From NCBI GenBank assembly GCA_012735315.1, contig JAAYHS010000144.1, forward strand, positions 37,651 through 101,650: a DNA stretch of 64,000 nucleotides, given 5' to 3'. The translations under genes were made by a program, and so were the position numbers. Shown here piece by piece: positions 1-8,946 of this stretch (positions are counted from its first letter, which is position 1; each line of letters begins with the position of its first letter). The DNA is from Bacillota bacterium. GTDB taxonomy: Bacteria; Bacillota; UBA4882; UBA8346. A model generated the notes under the pieces. That model ran no database searches, was not told the DNA's origin, and saw only the letters and a list, made by a program, of their open reading frames with translations.

Positions 1-247
<247 letters not shown>

Positions 248-379
248 TCACCGCCCAACACTTTTTCCATAAAAATTCTCAATCTTAATCTATTTTACCT
301 TCCCAATTCCCGAATATTATTCATGAGTGAACGAAACAACGGTTAATGCCCCGGCGGTTCCGTTCGCTTCCGGCATCGA

Positions 380-2116
380 TTATTTAGGTAAATACCTCTC
401 CCCCGGAATCATTTTTTGATAAGGCCGTTCAATGATCCTGATTTCATCGCTGTCGCGATCGTAGATCGAATTCACGAATTTGAGCCAGTTAAAATCGTCC
501 CGCTCCGGATAATCGGTTCTGGTCTGAAACCCCGGCCAGCGAGTCTCTTTTCGATAACTCAAATGTTCCACCAATTGCCGGGCGACGGCGATCCGATCGA
601 TTACTTCATGACAGAGCATCAATTGGTGATAATCGGCGGCGCTTAAACGGTCTTCCTGGGCTTGCAACCGTTTCAATTCCCCTCTGGCCTTGTCTAAGCC
701 CGCCTGATTCATCTCATAAAAGGAGCCGATTCCGCCGGCGTATTCATCCATCACTTTCTGGAGGCGCTCCTCCATCTCTTCCGGCTGGACGCCGTCCCGG
801 CCGCTTCGATAATGGAAAAGCGGTTTGGTGAGCCGTTCCAATTTGAATGATAAATCGGCCCCATTAACCGGGGTTTCCTCCAAGTCGTCTTGTAGTTCCC
901 GCAACACCGATTGAGCCGCCAGATAGCCCTCAGCCCAACAACCGCTAACGAACTTGTAGGGATAACCTCCGGCCACGTCGCCGGCGGCATACAAGCCGTC
1001 AAGGGTAGTTTTGCGACCCTCATCAATCCAATAACCGGCTTGGCAATGGCCGCCCATCACATACGGTTCGGTGCCGCAAATCTCCACCGGCGCGGCGGAC
1101 GGATCAAAACCGTTGGCCGCCCAATATAGCACTATTCCGGGATACATATCTAGATAAGCCGCTTTTAATTGCTTGACTTGTTCGGGGTTCAAATGCCGGG
1201 TATCCAAATAAGACGGGCCCCGGCCTTGCTTCTTTTCTTGAGTCGGCCCATAGACCCGGAGGCAAGTGGGAGCGCTTTCGCCGCCAAAATGACGGTAACG
1301 TAGTTTCATAAACTCCTCGCCGGCCGAATTAAGCTGTTTGGCGCCGAACCCCAGGGCCAGCGTGCCGGTGGGGCAAATCACGTCTTTAGTTCGCAATGCG
1401 ATAAAACGCATTTCCAAACTGGTGAATTCCGCTCCCGCCCTGATTCCCATGGCATAGCCGGCTCCGGCGTTAAAAGGCGGGTACCATGTTTTATGGGCGG
1501 CCGTCCCCGGATTATTGGGACGGTATAGTCCGGAAGCCCCGCCGGTACAGCAGATTACCGCTTTGGCTCGGACCAGATGAGCCATACCGTCGCGGACGCC
1601 GAACCCAAGAGCGCCGGCCACCCGTCCATTTTCATCGATCAGCAAATCCGTCGCAAAAACCCGGTTAAGCACATCCGCGCCCGATTCTTTAACCTTGGCC
1701 GCTAAGATCGGTTTTAAGGATTCGCCGTTGATCTTGATATTCCAGCGTCCCCGCGCTTGATAACGGCCTTCCCGATCTTTTAATACCGGCAGCCCCCACT
1801 CCTCGACCTTGGCTACCATCCGGTTTAATTCCCGCGCGGCCGAGTATACCAAATCCTCCCGGATCAATCCCATGGCGTCAAACCGCACATAGCGGGTGAA
1901 TGATTCCGGAGTTTCGCCGGGATTCAAGTAAGCATTGATGGCATTCATCCCGGCGGCCAAACAACCGCTGCGCTCAATATGGGCTTTCTCCATAATCAGC
2001 ACTTTCAGTTTCGGGGCGGCTTCTTTTATGGTTACCGCAGCCATGCACCCCGCGGTTCCACCGCCGATGATCAATACATCGGTCCGGTGAGTTTCCATTT
2101 TAATCACAGCATTCAA
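380..2116 (-). CDS. AprA-like FAD-dependent oxidoreductase (adenylylsulfate reductase alpha / fumarate reductase flavoprotein family)
   Basis: A 578-residue flavoprotein. The N-terminus carries the dinucleotide-binding IIGGGTAGC motif (about residues 16-24), then the family signature RSGCLAAGMNAINAYL. A C-terminal half motif, GLYAAGDVAGGYPYKFVSGCW, covers the second FAD contact. A VMGGHCQAGYWID segment matches the region that holds an active-site histidine in adenylylsulfate reductases. Family members use a partner AprB ferredoxin to reduce adenosine phosphosulfate, or act as fumarate-type reductases; the substrate here is inferred only. The TTG start at 2116 is preceded by GGGAGGGTG at good spacing. 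No AprB-like ferredoxin gene is adjacent on either side, which is unusual. Confidence 0.75.
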   Translation of the reverse strand: MNAVIKMETHRTDVLIIGGGTAGCMAAVTIKEAAPKLKVLIMEKAHIERSGCLAAGMNAINAYLNPGETPESFTRYVRFDAMGLIREDLVYSAARELNRMVAKVEEWGLPVLKDREGRYQARGRWNIKINGESLKPILAAKVKESGADVLNRVFATDLLIDENGRVAGALGFGVRDGMAHLVRAKAVICCTGGASGLYRPNNPGTAAHKTWYPPFNAGAGYAMGIRAGAEFTSLEMRFIALRTKDVICPTGTLALGFGAKQLNSAGEEFMKLRYRHFGGESAPTCLRVYGPTQEKKQGRGPSYLDTRHLNPEQVKQLKAAYLDMYPGIVLYWAANGFDPSAAPVEICGTEPYVMGGHCQAGYWIDEGRKTTLDGLYAAGDVAGGYPYKFVSGCWAEGYLAAQSVLRELQDDLEETPVNGADLSFKLERLTKPLFHYRSGRDGVQPEEMEERLQKVMDEYAGGIGSFYEMNQAGLDKARGELKRLQAQEDRLSAADYHQLMLCHEVIDRIAVARQLVEHLSYRKETRWPGFQTRTDYPERDDFNWLKFVNSIYDRDSDEIRIIERPYQKMIPGERYLPK

Positions 2117-2260
2117 ATTAAAACACCCTCCCTTAAAGTCCCTTTGCTACTCTATGCGCAAAGCCCAAGGAGAGTGCTTCAATTTCGTCGTTCCCGGTTC
2201 GCCGCCGGTCGTCCGGGGTAAACTTATTTTCAAGACTTTACGTTTCCGGAGCTGAACGAG

Positions 2261-3622
2261 TTATTCGTCGGCGGTCGTTGCGATCTCTTCCTTCCAATTC
2301 TTTTGATGCAAAACTTTAATATCGGTAATTCGCCAAACCCCTTTGATCGGGTTCAAAATATACTCATCTTCGCGCTCCAAATACTCGACTACTAGCGGCG
2401 CGATAATCTTAATCCGGTAATCGACCCGATACTTGACTTCATCGGGCTTTTGGTATAACTTTTCCTGATTGAATTCTTCGATCTCGATCTTGATCAGATC
2501 TTTAGCGGCCGGATCAGCCGATTTATTGGTGGTATTGAGTACGTGGACATTAATGACCATGTTGGACAGATCATTTTTCACCTTATGAGTCGCTTCATCA
2601 ACCAGGGGCACATTGACTTCCTTTACGCCTTGAAAATAATAAGCGATTACCTGATCCGGCGTTGTCGAGGCCGTAATTGTCGGCGGGGACTTGGACCAAA
2701 TGAACATCCATGCAAATACAAGGAAAATCCCGAAGCCAATCCCCAATATTTTACCGTACTTTCGGAACCAAAGCCAAACCGATTCTTGAAGTTTAAATTT
2801 GATCCGGTTCAGTTCGGCCCGTTCTTTCACCTTCTTAATCTCATTTTCCGGGAGGAGCAGCGCTTGCTCCTCCATTAACTTGCCGAGCAGGGTGATTAAT
2901 TGATCAACCTTGGGTCTTTTCAGGGGATCTTTGTTTAAACAACTGATAACCAGCTTGTTCAATGCCCCGCTAAGCTCAGGTTTAAGATCATTTGGCTGTA
3001 TCATGCTGCCCCTTAAAATCTTGGCGACTTTTTCCTCTTGGCTGGCGGCCCGGTATGGTTCCACCCCGGTCAATAAGTGATAAGCCAGCGCGCCCCAACT
3101 GAAGACATCCGATTCCCGGCTCCAACCGCCTCCCTGGATAACCTCGGGCGGCCGCTGAATATGATACGCTTCCGTCAGAGATTTGGAAAGGTGGTTGAAG
3201 ATTAACGGATCTTGAAGATAGAAGTCGTTCCCAGCTTGCTTGAGCAGACCGATGCTAACTCCGCCCAACGCTATTTCATTTCTGTGATATACCTGCATAA
3301 TCTTTAAGATTTGGAGCAACGCCCGACACGTTTCTTCGATATTACCGCCCTCGAAGTCTTTGATCGCAAATGAACGGCTGTTTTCTCTTATTAAATATAA
3401 TTCGTCGCCATACTTCTCCAGAGCAAGATACTTGATCAAACCGGAGGCTTTAATAGTTCTTTCGGTTTCGATGATTTCCCCGATTTCTTTTTGAATTTCC
3501 TTGCGAAGACTGACGCGGGGAGGAACCGCGAATGGAATCTTATCAAAAATGAATTTTTCCCCGGCTTCATTTTGAACCATTAGACACTCCGGAGCCAATT
3601 CTTTGACTAATTGGTACTTCAT
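2261..3622 (-). CDS. Membrane protein with a degenerate Ser/Thr kinase-like domain
   Basis: 453 residues using the ATG at 3622, which follows a strong AAAGGAGG; an upstream in-frame start at 3661 lacks such a site. Residues 1-250 resemble the C-lobe of a eukaryotic-type kinase: PPEVI (about 158) stands for the APE motif and SDVFSWGALAYHLLTG (about 171) is the typical DVWSLG helix. The catalytic HRD is replaced by a GGVSIGLL stretch and the DFG by QDP, so catalysis is doubtful. One membrane helix spans about residues 289-310. A roughly 140-residue C-terminal domain follows, presumably outside the cell, with no recognised family. I infer a pseudokinase-type signalling or scaffold protein. It is a single gene with no obvious partner. 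Confidence 0.6.
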   Translation of the reverse strand: MKYQLVKELAPECLMVQNEAGEKFIFDKIPFAVPPRVSLRKEIQKEIGEIIETERTIKASGLIKYLALEKYGDELYLIRENSRSFAIKDFEGGNIEETCRALLQILKIMQVYHRNEIALGGVSIGLLKQAGNDFYLQDPLIFNHLSKSLTEAYHIQRPPEVIQGGGWSRESDVFSWGALAYHLLTGVEPYRAASQEEKVAKILRGSMIQPNDLKPELSGALNKLVISCLNKDPLKRPKVDQLITLLGKLMEEQALLLPENEIKKVKERAELNRIKFKLQESVWLWFRKYGKILGIGFGIFLVFAWMFIWSKSPPTITASTTPDQVIAYYFQGVKEVNVPLVDEATHKVKNDLSNMVINVHVLNTTNKSADPAAKDLIKIEIEEFNQEKLYQKPDEVKYRVDYRIKIIAPLVVEYLEREDEYILNPIKGVWRITDIKVLHQKNWKEEIATTADE

Positions 3623-3821
3623 TGGGCCTTCCTCCTTTGGACCAATCCCTTCTTTAACCATTATACTATAATGTTTTAATTATTAAACATCCGATGGTTC
3701 ATAACCTGTCAATAAATCCTTCCTTAACAATTATGTAAGATTTAAACGGATAACAATTAGTTTAACGGCAGGAATCGGTTAGAAGTTACCGAAATATAAA
3801 TCGCGGATTGAGGTGATTTTT

Positions 3822-4103
3822 TTGGCGGAAAAGGAACATGTGGTGATCACCGTGACGGGCCAAGACCGGGTCGGTATCGTTGCCGGCGTATCGAAGGTTT
3901 TGGCGGACTTTGGGCTGAATATCGTGGACATCAGCCAAACACTCCTTCAGAATATCTTCGCCATGATTCTTCTGGTAGACATTTCCGGCTCCCCGCATAG
4001 CCTAGCCGATGTGGAGGCGGCTCTTAAAAAGGTAGGAGAAGCTTTAGGGGTAAAAATCGTAATTCAACACGAAGACATCTTCCGTTATATGCATCGAATC
4101 TAG
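3822..4103 (+). CDS. UPF0237 ACT-domain protein
   Basis: A 93-residue protein made of two ACT-like halves, beginning VVITVTGQDRVGIVAGVSKV, the usual start of UPF0237 proteins related to the glycine cleavage regulator GcvR. ACT domains bind small ligands, often amino acids; the ligand of this family is not settled. I chose the TTG at 3822 because GAGGTGA lies five bases upstream; a GTG at 3813 is an alternative but overlaps that Shine-Dalgarno. It is followed, after an inverted repeat, by a UPF0210 gene. The two families are often neighbours in Firmicutes, which suggests a shared role. Confidence 0.85.
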   Translation: MAEKEHVVITVTGQDRVGIVAGVSKVLADFGLNIVDISQTLLQNIFAMILLVDISGSPHSLADVEAALKKVGEALGVKIVIQHEDIFRYMHRI

Positions 4104-4334
4104 GAGACAGGAGTCAGCAGAAAGGCAGTGGTCAGGAGTTGAGAAGCCACGAGCCAGCATTAAAGCAACCGTCGGGAGTTGAGGAATTAGAACCGGTATA
4201 AAAGCAGTCGTGGGAAGTGAGTAGTTAATATAAAAAGGTGTTAAGATTTTAGATTTCGAAGCTTAGCTTACGATCTCCTGACTACTGTCTCCTATCTCCT
4301 CTCCTGACTCCTGACTTCCGACCGCTGACTACTG
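4103..4334. repeat. Imperfect inverted repeat of AGGAGTCAG-like motifs
   Basis: The 250-base gap between the ACT and UPF0210 genes is filled with variants of GGAGACAGGAGTCAG on the left (4103-4120, continuing as GTCAGGAGTT and GTCGGGAGTT) and the complementary TCCTGACTCCTGACTTCC on the right. Positions 4103-4120 and 4275-4292 are inverted matches, 16 of 18 bases. The left arm begins at the last base of the ACT-gene stop codon. No ORF is evident. It could be a small non-autonomous repeat element or a structured intercistronic RNA. Confidence 0.6.
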
Positions 4335-4355
4335 TAAAATCGGAGCGTGGACTAA

Positions 4356-5717
4356 ATGCTATACACCCCTCAGGAAATTTTGGAAACCATCCGGATGGTT
4401 GAAAATTATCATTTTGACATCCGTACCGTAACCATGGGGATCAACCTTTTGGACTGCGCCGATCCGGACTTAAATAAGGTTTCCCGGAAAATTTACGCCA
4501 AAATCATGAGGCTGGCCGCTAAATTGGTTGAAACCGCCCATTTGATGGAAAAAACATATGGGATTCCCATTATTAATAAACGGATCGCGGTAACTCCGAT
4601 TTCACTGGTGGCCCAATCGGCCGCAACCGGAGACTATTCGCTGCTCGCCCGGACTCTTGACCGGGCCGCGGGTGAATTGGGAATCGATTTTATCGGCGGC
4701 TATTCGGCGTTGGTTCATAAAGGCGCCGCTCCCGGGGAAACCAAGCTGATTGAATCGATACCGGAAGCTCTTTCAAGCACCGAGAAAGTCTGTTCCTCGG
4801 TAAACTTGGCCACTACCAAGGCGGGAATCAACATGGACGCCGTTTATCAAATGGCCCAAGTGATCAAGAAAGCGGCCGCTCTTACCGCGGATCGCCACGG
4901 AATCGCCTGCGCCAAACTGGTTGTTTTCGCCAATGCTCCCGAGGACAACCCTTTCATGGCCGGAGCTTTTCACGGCGGCGGCGAAGGCGAAGCAGCCATC
5001 AATATTGGGATCAGCGGGCCGGGAGTGGTCAAAGCCGCGGTTGAGCGGCTCCCGGATTGCGACTTCCGGACGCTGGCCGAAGAAATCAAGCGGGTCGCTT
5101 TCAAAATTACCCGGGTCGGAGAATTAATCGGCCGCAAAGTTTCGGAACGTTTGGGAATACCTTTTGGAATCGTCGATCTTTCATTGGCGCCCACGCCGAC
5201 CGTGGGAGACAGCGTCGCCAACATCTTGGAGGCAATGGGTCTGGAACGGTGCGGCGCTCCCGGCACCACCGCGGCCCTTGCCCTCTTGAACGACGCCGTC
5301 AAAAAAGGCGGGGCGATGGCGTCCTCTTCCATCGGCGGCTTAAGCGGGGCTTTTATTCCGGTAAGCGAAGACGCGGGAATGATCGCTGCGGTTCAAGCGG
5401 GGGCTTTATCCATCGAGAAATTGGAGGCCATGACCTCCGTCTGTTCGGTCGGCTTGGATATGATCGCCGTACCCGGCGACACCAGCGCCGAAACCATCGC
5501 TGCGATCATCGCCGATGAGATGGCCATCGGCATGATTAACAATAAAACGACCGCGGTTCGGATCATCCCCGTACCCGGCAAAACCGTCGGAGAGCAGGTG
5601 GATTTCGGCGGGCTGCTGGGAAGCGCTCCGATAATGCCGGTCAGGTCTTTCAGTCCGGAGCGGTTCGTACGGCGGGGCGGACGGATTCCAGCTCCGTTAC
5701 AGGCATTAACCAATTAA
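4356..5717 (+). CDS. UPF0210 / PFL-like family protein (DUF711)
   Basis: A 453-residue protein of the DUF711 family, distantly related to the pyruvate formate-lyase/ribonucleotide reductase fold. Recognisable stretches include [13 protein letters not shown] near the N-terminus and the conserved [16 protein letters not shown] and [17 protein letters not shown] blocks. The biochemical function of the family is unknown. Length is normal. The ATG at 4356 has only a weak ribosome site (GGAGCG). It lies downstream of the ACT-domain gene with which this family commonly pairs. Its 3' end overlaps the convergent comB gene by 12 bases. Confidence 0.85.
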   Translation: MLYTPQEILETIRMVENYHFDIRTVTMGINLLDCADPDLNKVSRKIYAKIMRLAAKLVETAHLMEKTYGIPIINKRIAVTPISLVAQSAATGDYSLLARTLDRAAGELGIDFIGGYSALVHKGAAPGETKLIESIPEALSSTEKVCSSVNLATTKAGINMDAVYQMAQVIKKAAALTADRHGIACAKLVVFANAPEDNPFMAGAFHGGGEGEAAINIGISGPGVVKAAVERLPDCDFRTLAEEIKRVAFKITRVGELIGRKVSERLGIPFGIVDLSLAPTPTVGDSVANILEAMGLERCGAPGTTAALALLNDAVKKGGAMASSSIGGLSGAFIPVSEDAGMIAAVQAGALSIEKLEAMTSVCSVGLDMIAVPGDTSAETIAAIIADEMAIGMINNKTTAVRIIPVPGKTVGEQVDFGGLLGSAPIMPVRSFSPERFVRRGGRIPAPLQALTN

Positions 5718-6428
5718 AATAATTCTGCCGTCCTGGAACCGGGGCAATACCGGAACGCTGTCTATCGCGGTACAAGCTTTTAAATCGCTCTCCATTCCGA
5801 TTTTTTTTAGATAACGGCCGTGTTCGGTCTCACTGACGAACTTCGTCAATCCGCCCTTCCTGATTTGCTTGGCGGTAAACACCGCTGCTTTGGCGGCATC
5901 CGTCAATTCAGCGGCGCCGGCTTCCGAAACCGACCGGGCGATCATTCCGGCGCAGGCCAAGTCTTCCAGGCTTAACTTGCCTTCCCGCCCCGAACAGACC
6001 AAAGTGGTATCCATCCTGTTTTGAAGCAGACACTCAACGATCCGGTTGATGTTTAAATAGGATCCGATTAAAACTTCGGCCGCGCCGGCAAAGGCTTTGA
6101 TCGCTTTAGTCCCGTTGGTGGTGCAGAGAATTATCTTTTTACCGCCAACCTTTTCTCCGGTATATTCCCGCGGTGAATTTCCCAAGTCGAATCCTTCGAT
6201 CTTATAACCTTTCCTTTCTCCCCCCAGCAAACAAATACTCCGCCCGATACTCCTTACCAGCAGCAACGCTTCATCATATTCACCGACCGGAATGACCTCG
6301 GCGGCTCCATTACTTAAAGCCGTAACAATGGTGCTGGTAGCCCTCAATACATCCAAAGCCACGATGCGCTTATTTGACAATTCGCGATGATTGCCGAGTT
6401 GGGGCAAGATCAAGACATCGATTAACAT
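5706..6428 (-). CDS. comB: 2-phosphosulfolactate phosphatase (ComB family)
   Basis: A 240-residue ComB homologue. Family members hydrolyse 2-phosphosulfolactate to sulfolactate, a step of coenzyme M synthesis in archaea; many bacteria that make no coenzyme M carry homologues whose substrate is unclear. The conserved blocks [15 protein letters not shown] (about residues 24-38), CLLGGERKG and LCTTNGTKA are present, and length matches the family. No other coenzyme M genes are nearby, so the substrate here is uncertain. It converges on, and overlaps by 12 bases, the UPF0210 gene. Confidence 0.85.
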   Translation of the reverse strand: MLIDVLILPQLGNHRELSNKRIVALDVLRATSTIVTALSNGAAEVIPVGEYDEALLLVRSIGRSICLLGGERKGYKIEGFDLGNSPREYTGEKVGGKKIILCTTNGTKAIKAFAGAAEVLIGSYLNINRIVECLLQNRMDTTLVCSGREGKLSLEDLACAGMIARSVSEAGAAELTDAAKAAVFTAKQIRKGGLTKFVSETEHGRYLKKIGMESDLKACTAIDSVPVLPRFQDGRIILIG

Positions 6429-6593
6429 TTTAATCCTCCGCTTATGATACGCTGATTTAAGTGAAAATAAACATCGATAGTATAAGACTTCATCTTAATT
6501 GAACCTGAGGATCCGTTTTTAGGGAAAGTCAAAGCTCAATAAGAATATAATAACACTAGGGTAAACCGATGCCGTTCCGGAGGTAACTCCCGA

Positions 6594-6622
6594 AAAAAAC
6601 CGGCTTTCACGCCGGTTTTTCG
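6594..6622 (-). terminator. Rho-independent terminator of the 121-residue hypothetical gene
   Basis: Read on the minus strand the site is AAACCGGCGTGAAAGCCGGTTTTTTT: a GC stem, a short loop and a T run. The TGA stop codon of the gene lies inside the hairpin loop. Confidence 0.8.
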
Positions 6623-6972
6623 GAATAATGGCAGAGATAGCCGGAACAACAAGTTGCGCTTCCTTTTTTTAAATAGGGAGCGACCTCCAAGATCCGGACT
6701 TCAAAACGGTAACCCGCTTCTTGAGGATTAATCCTAAAAACTTCAAAGGTCGCGACCGGCCGGCTGGATCCCGAACGGAATTGGATGATTTCTCCCAGAA
6801 CTCCCTCTCCACACCGTTGATTCATAATATCCGTGATTACTTCCGGGTCTATTTCCGTTTGATGATAAGTCAAGTGAATTATATAACCGCCGCCGAGATT
6901 GGTAATGCTATCTACCAGCCAATTAGCCTTGATTAAGAGGTGGAGGGTTTTAGGAGAATGAGCGGCATTCAT
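6607..6972 (-). CDS. Hypothetical protein, 121 residues, cysteine-rich C-terminus
   Basis: No family recognised. The protein begins MNAAHSPKTLHLLIKANWLV and ends with a cluster CCSGYLCHYSEK that could bind a metal. The middle contains a strand-rich stretch ending FEVRILEVAPYLKKG. The ATG at 6972 has a GGAGGGATTT ribosome site, and the gene has its own terminator whose hairpin contains the stop codon, so it is likely expressed on its own or as the end of a unit starting with serA, 70 bases upstream. Function unknown. Confidence 0.65.
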   Translation of the reverse strand: MNAAHSPKTLHLLIKANWLVDSITNLGGGYIIHLTYHQTEIDPEVITDIMNQRCGEGVLGEIIQFRSGSSRPVATFEVFRINPQEAGYRFEVRILEVAPYLKKGSATCCSGYLCHYSEKPA

Positions 6973-7042
6973 CTAAATCCCTCCTTTAACGGATTAACTG
7001 TTAGGTATCGTATATTATATGTAATCAACCGAGCTTTGGCGC

Positions 7043-8623
7043 CTAAAAGCTGATAGCCCGCGCCCTGGTTACGGTTTTGGCGGTTTCGATTTTTTGAATC
7101 AGTTCCGCATCAACCGGTGTATCCACACTTAAGATCATAATCGCTTTCCCGCCGGGCTGTTTCCGGCCCACTTGCATGGCGGCGATATTGACCCGGTTCG
7201 CGCCTAAAATGTTCCCCACCTCACCGATTACTCCCGGTTGATCGGTGTGGTCGATGATAATCATGTTACCCGTAGGGGCCATCTCAAAACGGTAACCGTT
7301 GATCTCAACGATCCGGGCCTCTTTTTTCTCGTTAATTGTACCGGTTACGGTACATGTTTCCCCTTCAACACCGGCCTCGACCCGGATCATGCTGGAATAG
7401 ACATCGACATCGAGCGATTTCTTCTCACTGATTTTCAGACCCCGCTCCTTAGCGAGAAAGAGGGCGTTAACTTGATTGACTTCCTCCGCCAGACTGGCCT
7501 GAAGCAATCCCTTTAAAAAGAGCGTGGTCAGGTAAGAAGTTTCCGACTTGGATACTTCACCCAGATAGCTGATCTCCACTTTTTTCAAAGATGGCGGGAT
7601 AAATTGGGCCAAAAACTTCCCCAGTACTTCCGTCAAACCGAAATAAGGTTCCAGGGCGGAACGGACTTCGGGCCGAAGAGGCGGTAAATTAACCGCGTTT
7701 TTAAACGATTCCCCTTTTAAGACTTTGATTACTTCAATCGCTACGTCAACCGCCACGTTTTCCTGAGCCTCCCTGGTGGAAGCGCCCAGATGGGGAGTGA
7801 CAACCGTCTGCGGCAGATCGATCAAGGTCCGGTCGGTCGGAGGTTCCGAAGTAAAAACATCGAGAGCGGCGCCGGCGACTTGGCCGCTTTTGATCGCTTC
7901 CGCCAATGCCTCCTCATCATAAATACCGCCACGGGCGCAGTTTACCAAACGGACTCCTTTTTTCATCCGGGCGAACTCCTTGGCCCCAAAGAGACCTTTG
8001 GTCTCGGGGGTTAACGGGGTATGAACCGTGATAAAATCGGATTCGGTGATGATTGTCTCCAAATCCGTCAGTTTAACTCCTAAGGAGGCCGCCTTCTCCT
8101 CGGTGAAGAACGGATCATACGCCAAAACGTTCATTCCCATAGCCAGCATCCGCTTGGCCACTTCGCTGCCGATTCGTCCCATGCCGACTATTCCCAGAGT
8201 CTTGCCGTTGACTTCAACTCCGGTGTATTTCTTCCGGTCCCAGGCGCCGCTTTTCAGTGACGCATGGGCTTGAGGAATATTCCTGGCCAAAGCTAGGAGC
8301 ATGGCCACGGTCAATTCCGCGGTGGAAATGGTGTTGCCGTCGGGAGCGTTAAGAACGATGATTCCTTTTTTAGTGGCCGCCTCGACATCGACATTATCAA
8401 CGCCGACTCCGGCCCTTCCGATTACTTTAAGGTTCGACGCCGCTTCGATAATATCGGCGGTCACTTTCGTCTGGCTCCGCACGATTAGGGCGTCAAATTT
8501 ATTGATCTTCGCCAACAGTTCTTCCTTAGTATGATCGGTTTTGACCTCTACCTCAAACCCGGCTTCTTTAAATAAATCGATACCCGCTTGAGTGATTGGG
8601 TCGCTTACTAAAATTCGGGGCAT
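7043..8623 (-). CDS. serA: D-3-phosphoglycerate dehydrogenase
   Basis: A 526-residue long-form SerA that oxidises 3-phosphoglycerate to 3-phosphohydroxypyruvate, the first committed step of serine synthesis. The NAD-binding loop GIVGMGRIGSEVAKRM (about residue 143), the catalytic RGGIYDEEAL arginine region and the histidine in TPHLGAST are visible. An intervening domain and a C-terminal ACT domain (starting near IDHTDQPGVIGEVGN) suggest serine feedback. I chose the ATG at 8623, nine bases after GGAAGG; a TTG two codons upstream is too close. Expression is controlled by the T-box leader directly upstream. serB and serC are not in the window. Confidence 0.95.
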   Translation of the reverse strand: MPRILVSDPITQAGIDLFKEAGFEVEVKTDHTKEELLAKINKFDALIVRSQTKVTADIIEAASNLKVIGRAGVGVDNVDVEAATKKGIIVLNAPDGNTISTAELTVAMLLALARNIPQAHASLKSGAWDRKKYTGVEVNGKTLGIVGMGRIGSEVAKRMLAMGMNVLAYDPFFTEEKAASLGVKLTDLETIITESDFITVHTPLTPETKGLFGAKEFARMKKGVRLVNCARGGIYDEEALAEAIKSGQVAGAALDVFTSEPPTDRTLIDLPQTVVTPHLGASTREAQENVAVDVAIEVIKVLKGESFKNAVNLPPLRPEVRSALEPYFGLTEVLGKFLAQFIPPSLKKVEISYLGEVSKSETSYLTTLFLKGLLQASLAEEVNQVNALFLAKERGLKISEKKSLDVDVYSSMIRVEAGVEGETCTVTGTINEKKEARIVEINGYRFEMAPTGNMIIIDHTDQPGVIGEVGNILGANRVNIAAMQVGRKQPGGKAIMILSVDTPVDAELIQKIETAKTVTRARAISF

Positions 8624-8653
8624 TTGCAAACACCTTCCTTTAATAATATTAAT

Positions 8654-8885
8654 AAAAAAAGCCTCTCGCCTGTGTTAGGGACGAAAGGCCGTGGTGCCAC
8701 CCTATTTTTCCGGATCGGATCCGGTACTCTCAATAGCTATATCGGGCTAAACCGGTGAGACTTACTCTAATTTCTTCCCACTGCTCCGAGGCGGATTCAC
8801 CATGACCGGCGCCGGTTTTCACCAACCACCGGCTCTCTATAGGCCCGGGAACATGGTTACTATTCCTCTTCATGGCATTAAAGAT
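8654..8885 (-). promoter_or_regulatory. T-box leader (serine-specific) upstream of serA
   Basis: On the minus strand the leader carries the conserved T-box AGGGTGGCACCACG at 8690-8703, followed by a terminator hairpin and T run at 8654-8690. Stem I is formed by GAGGAATAGTAACCATG (8852-8868) and CATGGTGAATCCGCCTC (8788-8804). Their paired ends leave a specifier loop whose TCC (8793-8795) reads as a serine codon, matching the downstream gene. The TGGC of the T-box bulge complements a GCCA tRNA end; the tRNA-Ser(GGA) gene in this window ends in GCCA. Uncharged tRNA-Ser is expected to prevent termination. Confidence 0.92.
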
Positions 8886-8897
8886 ATTTTATTTTGT

Positions 8898-8927
8898 ATT
8901 ATATCTTTTGTGGGAACAGCTTGTCAA
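8898..8927 (-). promoter_or_regulatory. Sigma-A promoter of the serA T-box transcript
   Basis: Minus-strand TTGACA (8922-8927) and TATAAT (8898-8903) separated by 18 bases; both hexamers are perfect. Transcription would start just upstream of stem I. Confidence 0.85.
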
Positions 8928-8946
8928 GATTAAGATTACGTTAACA

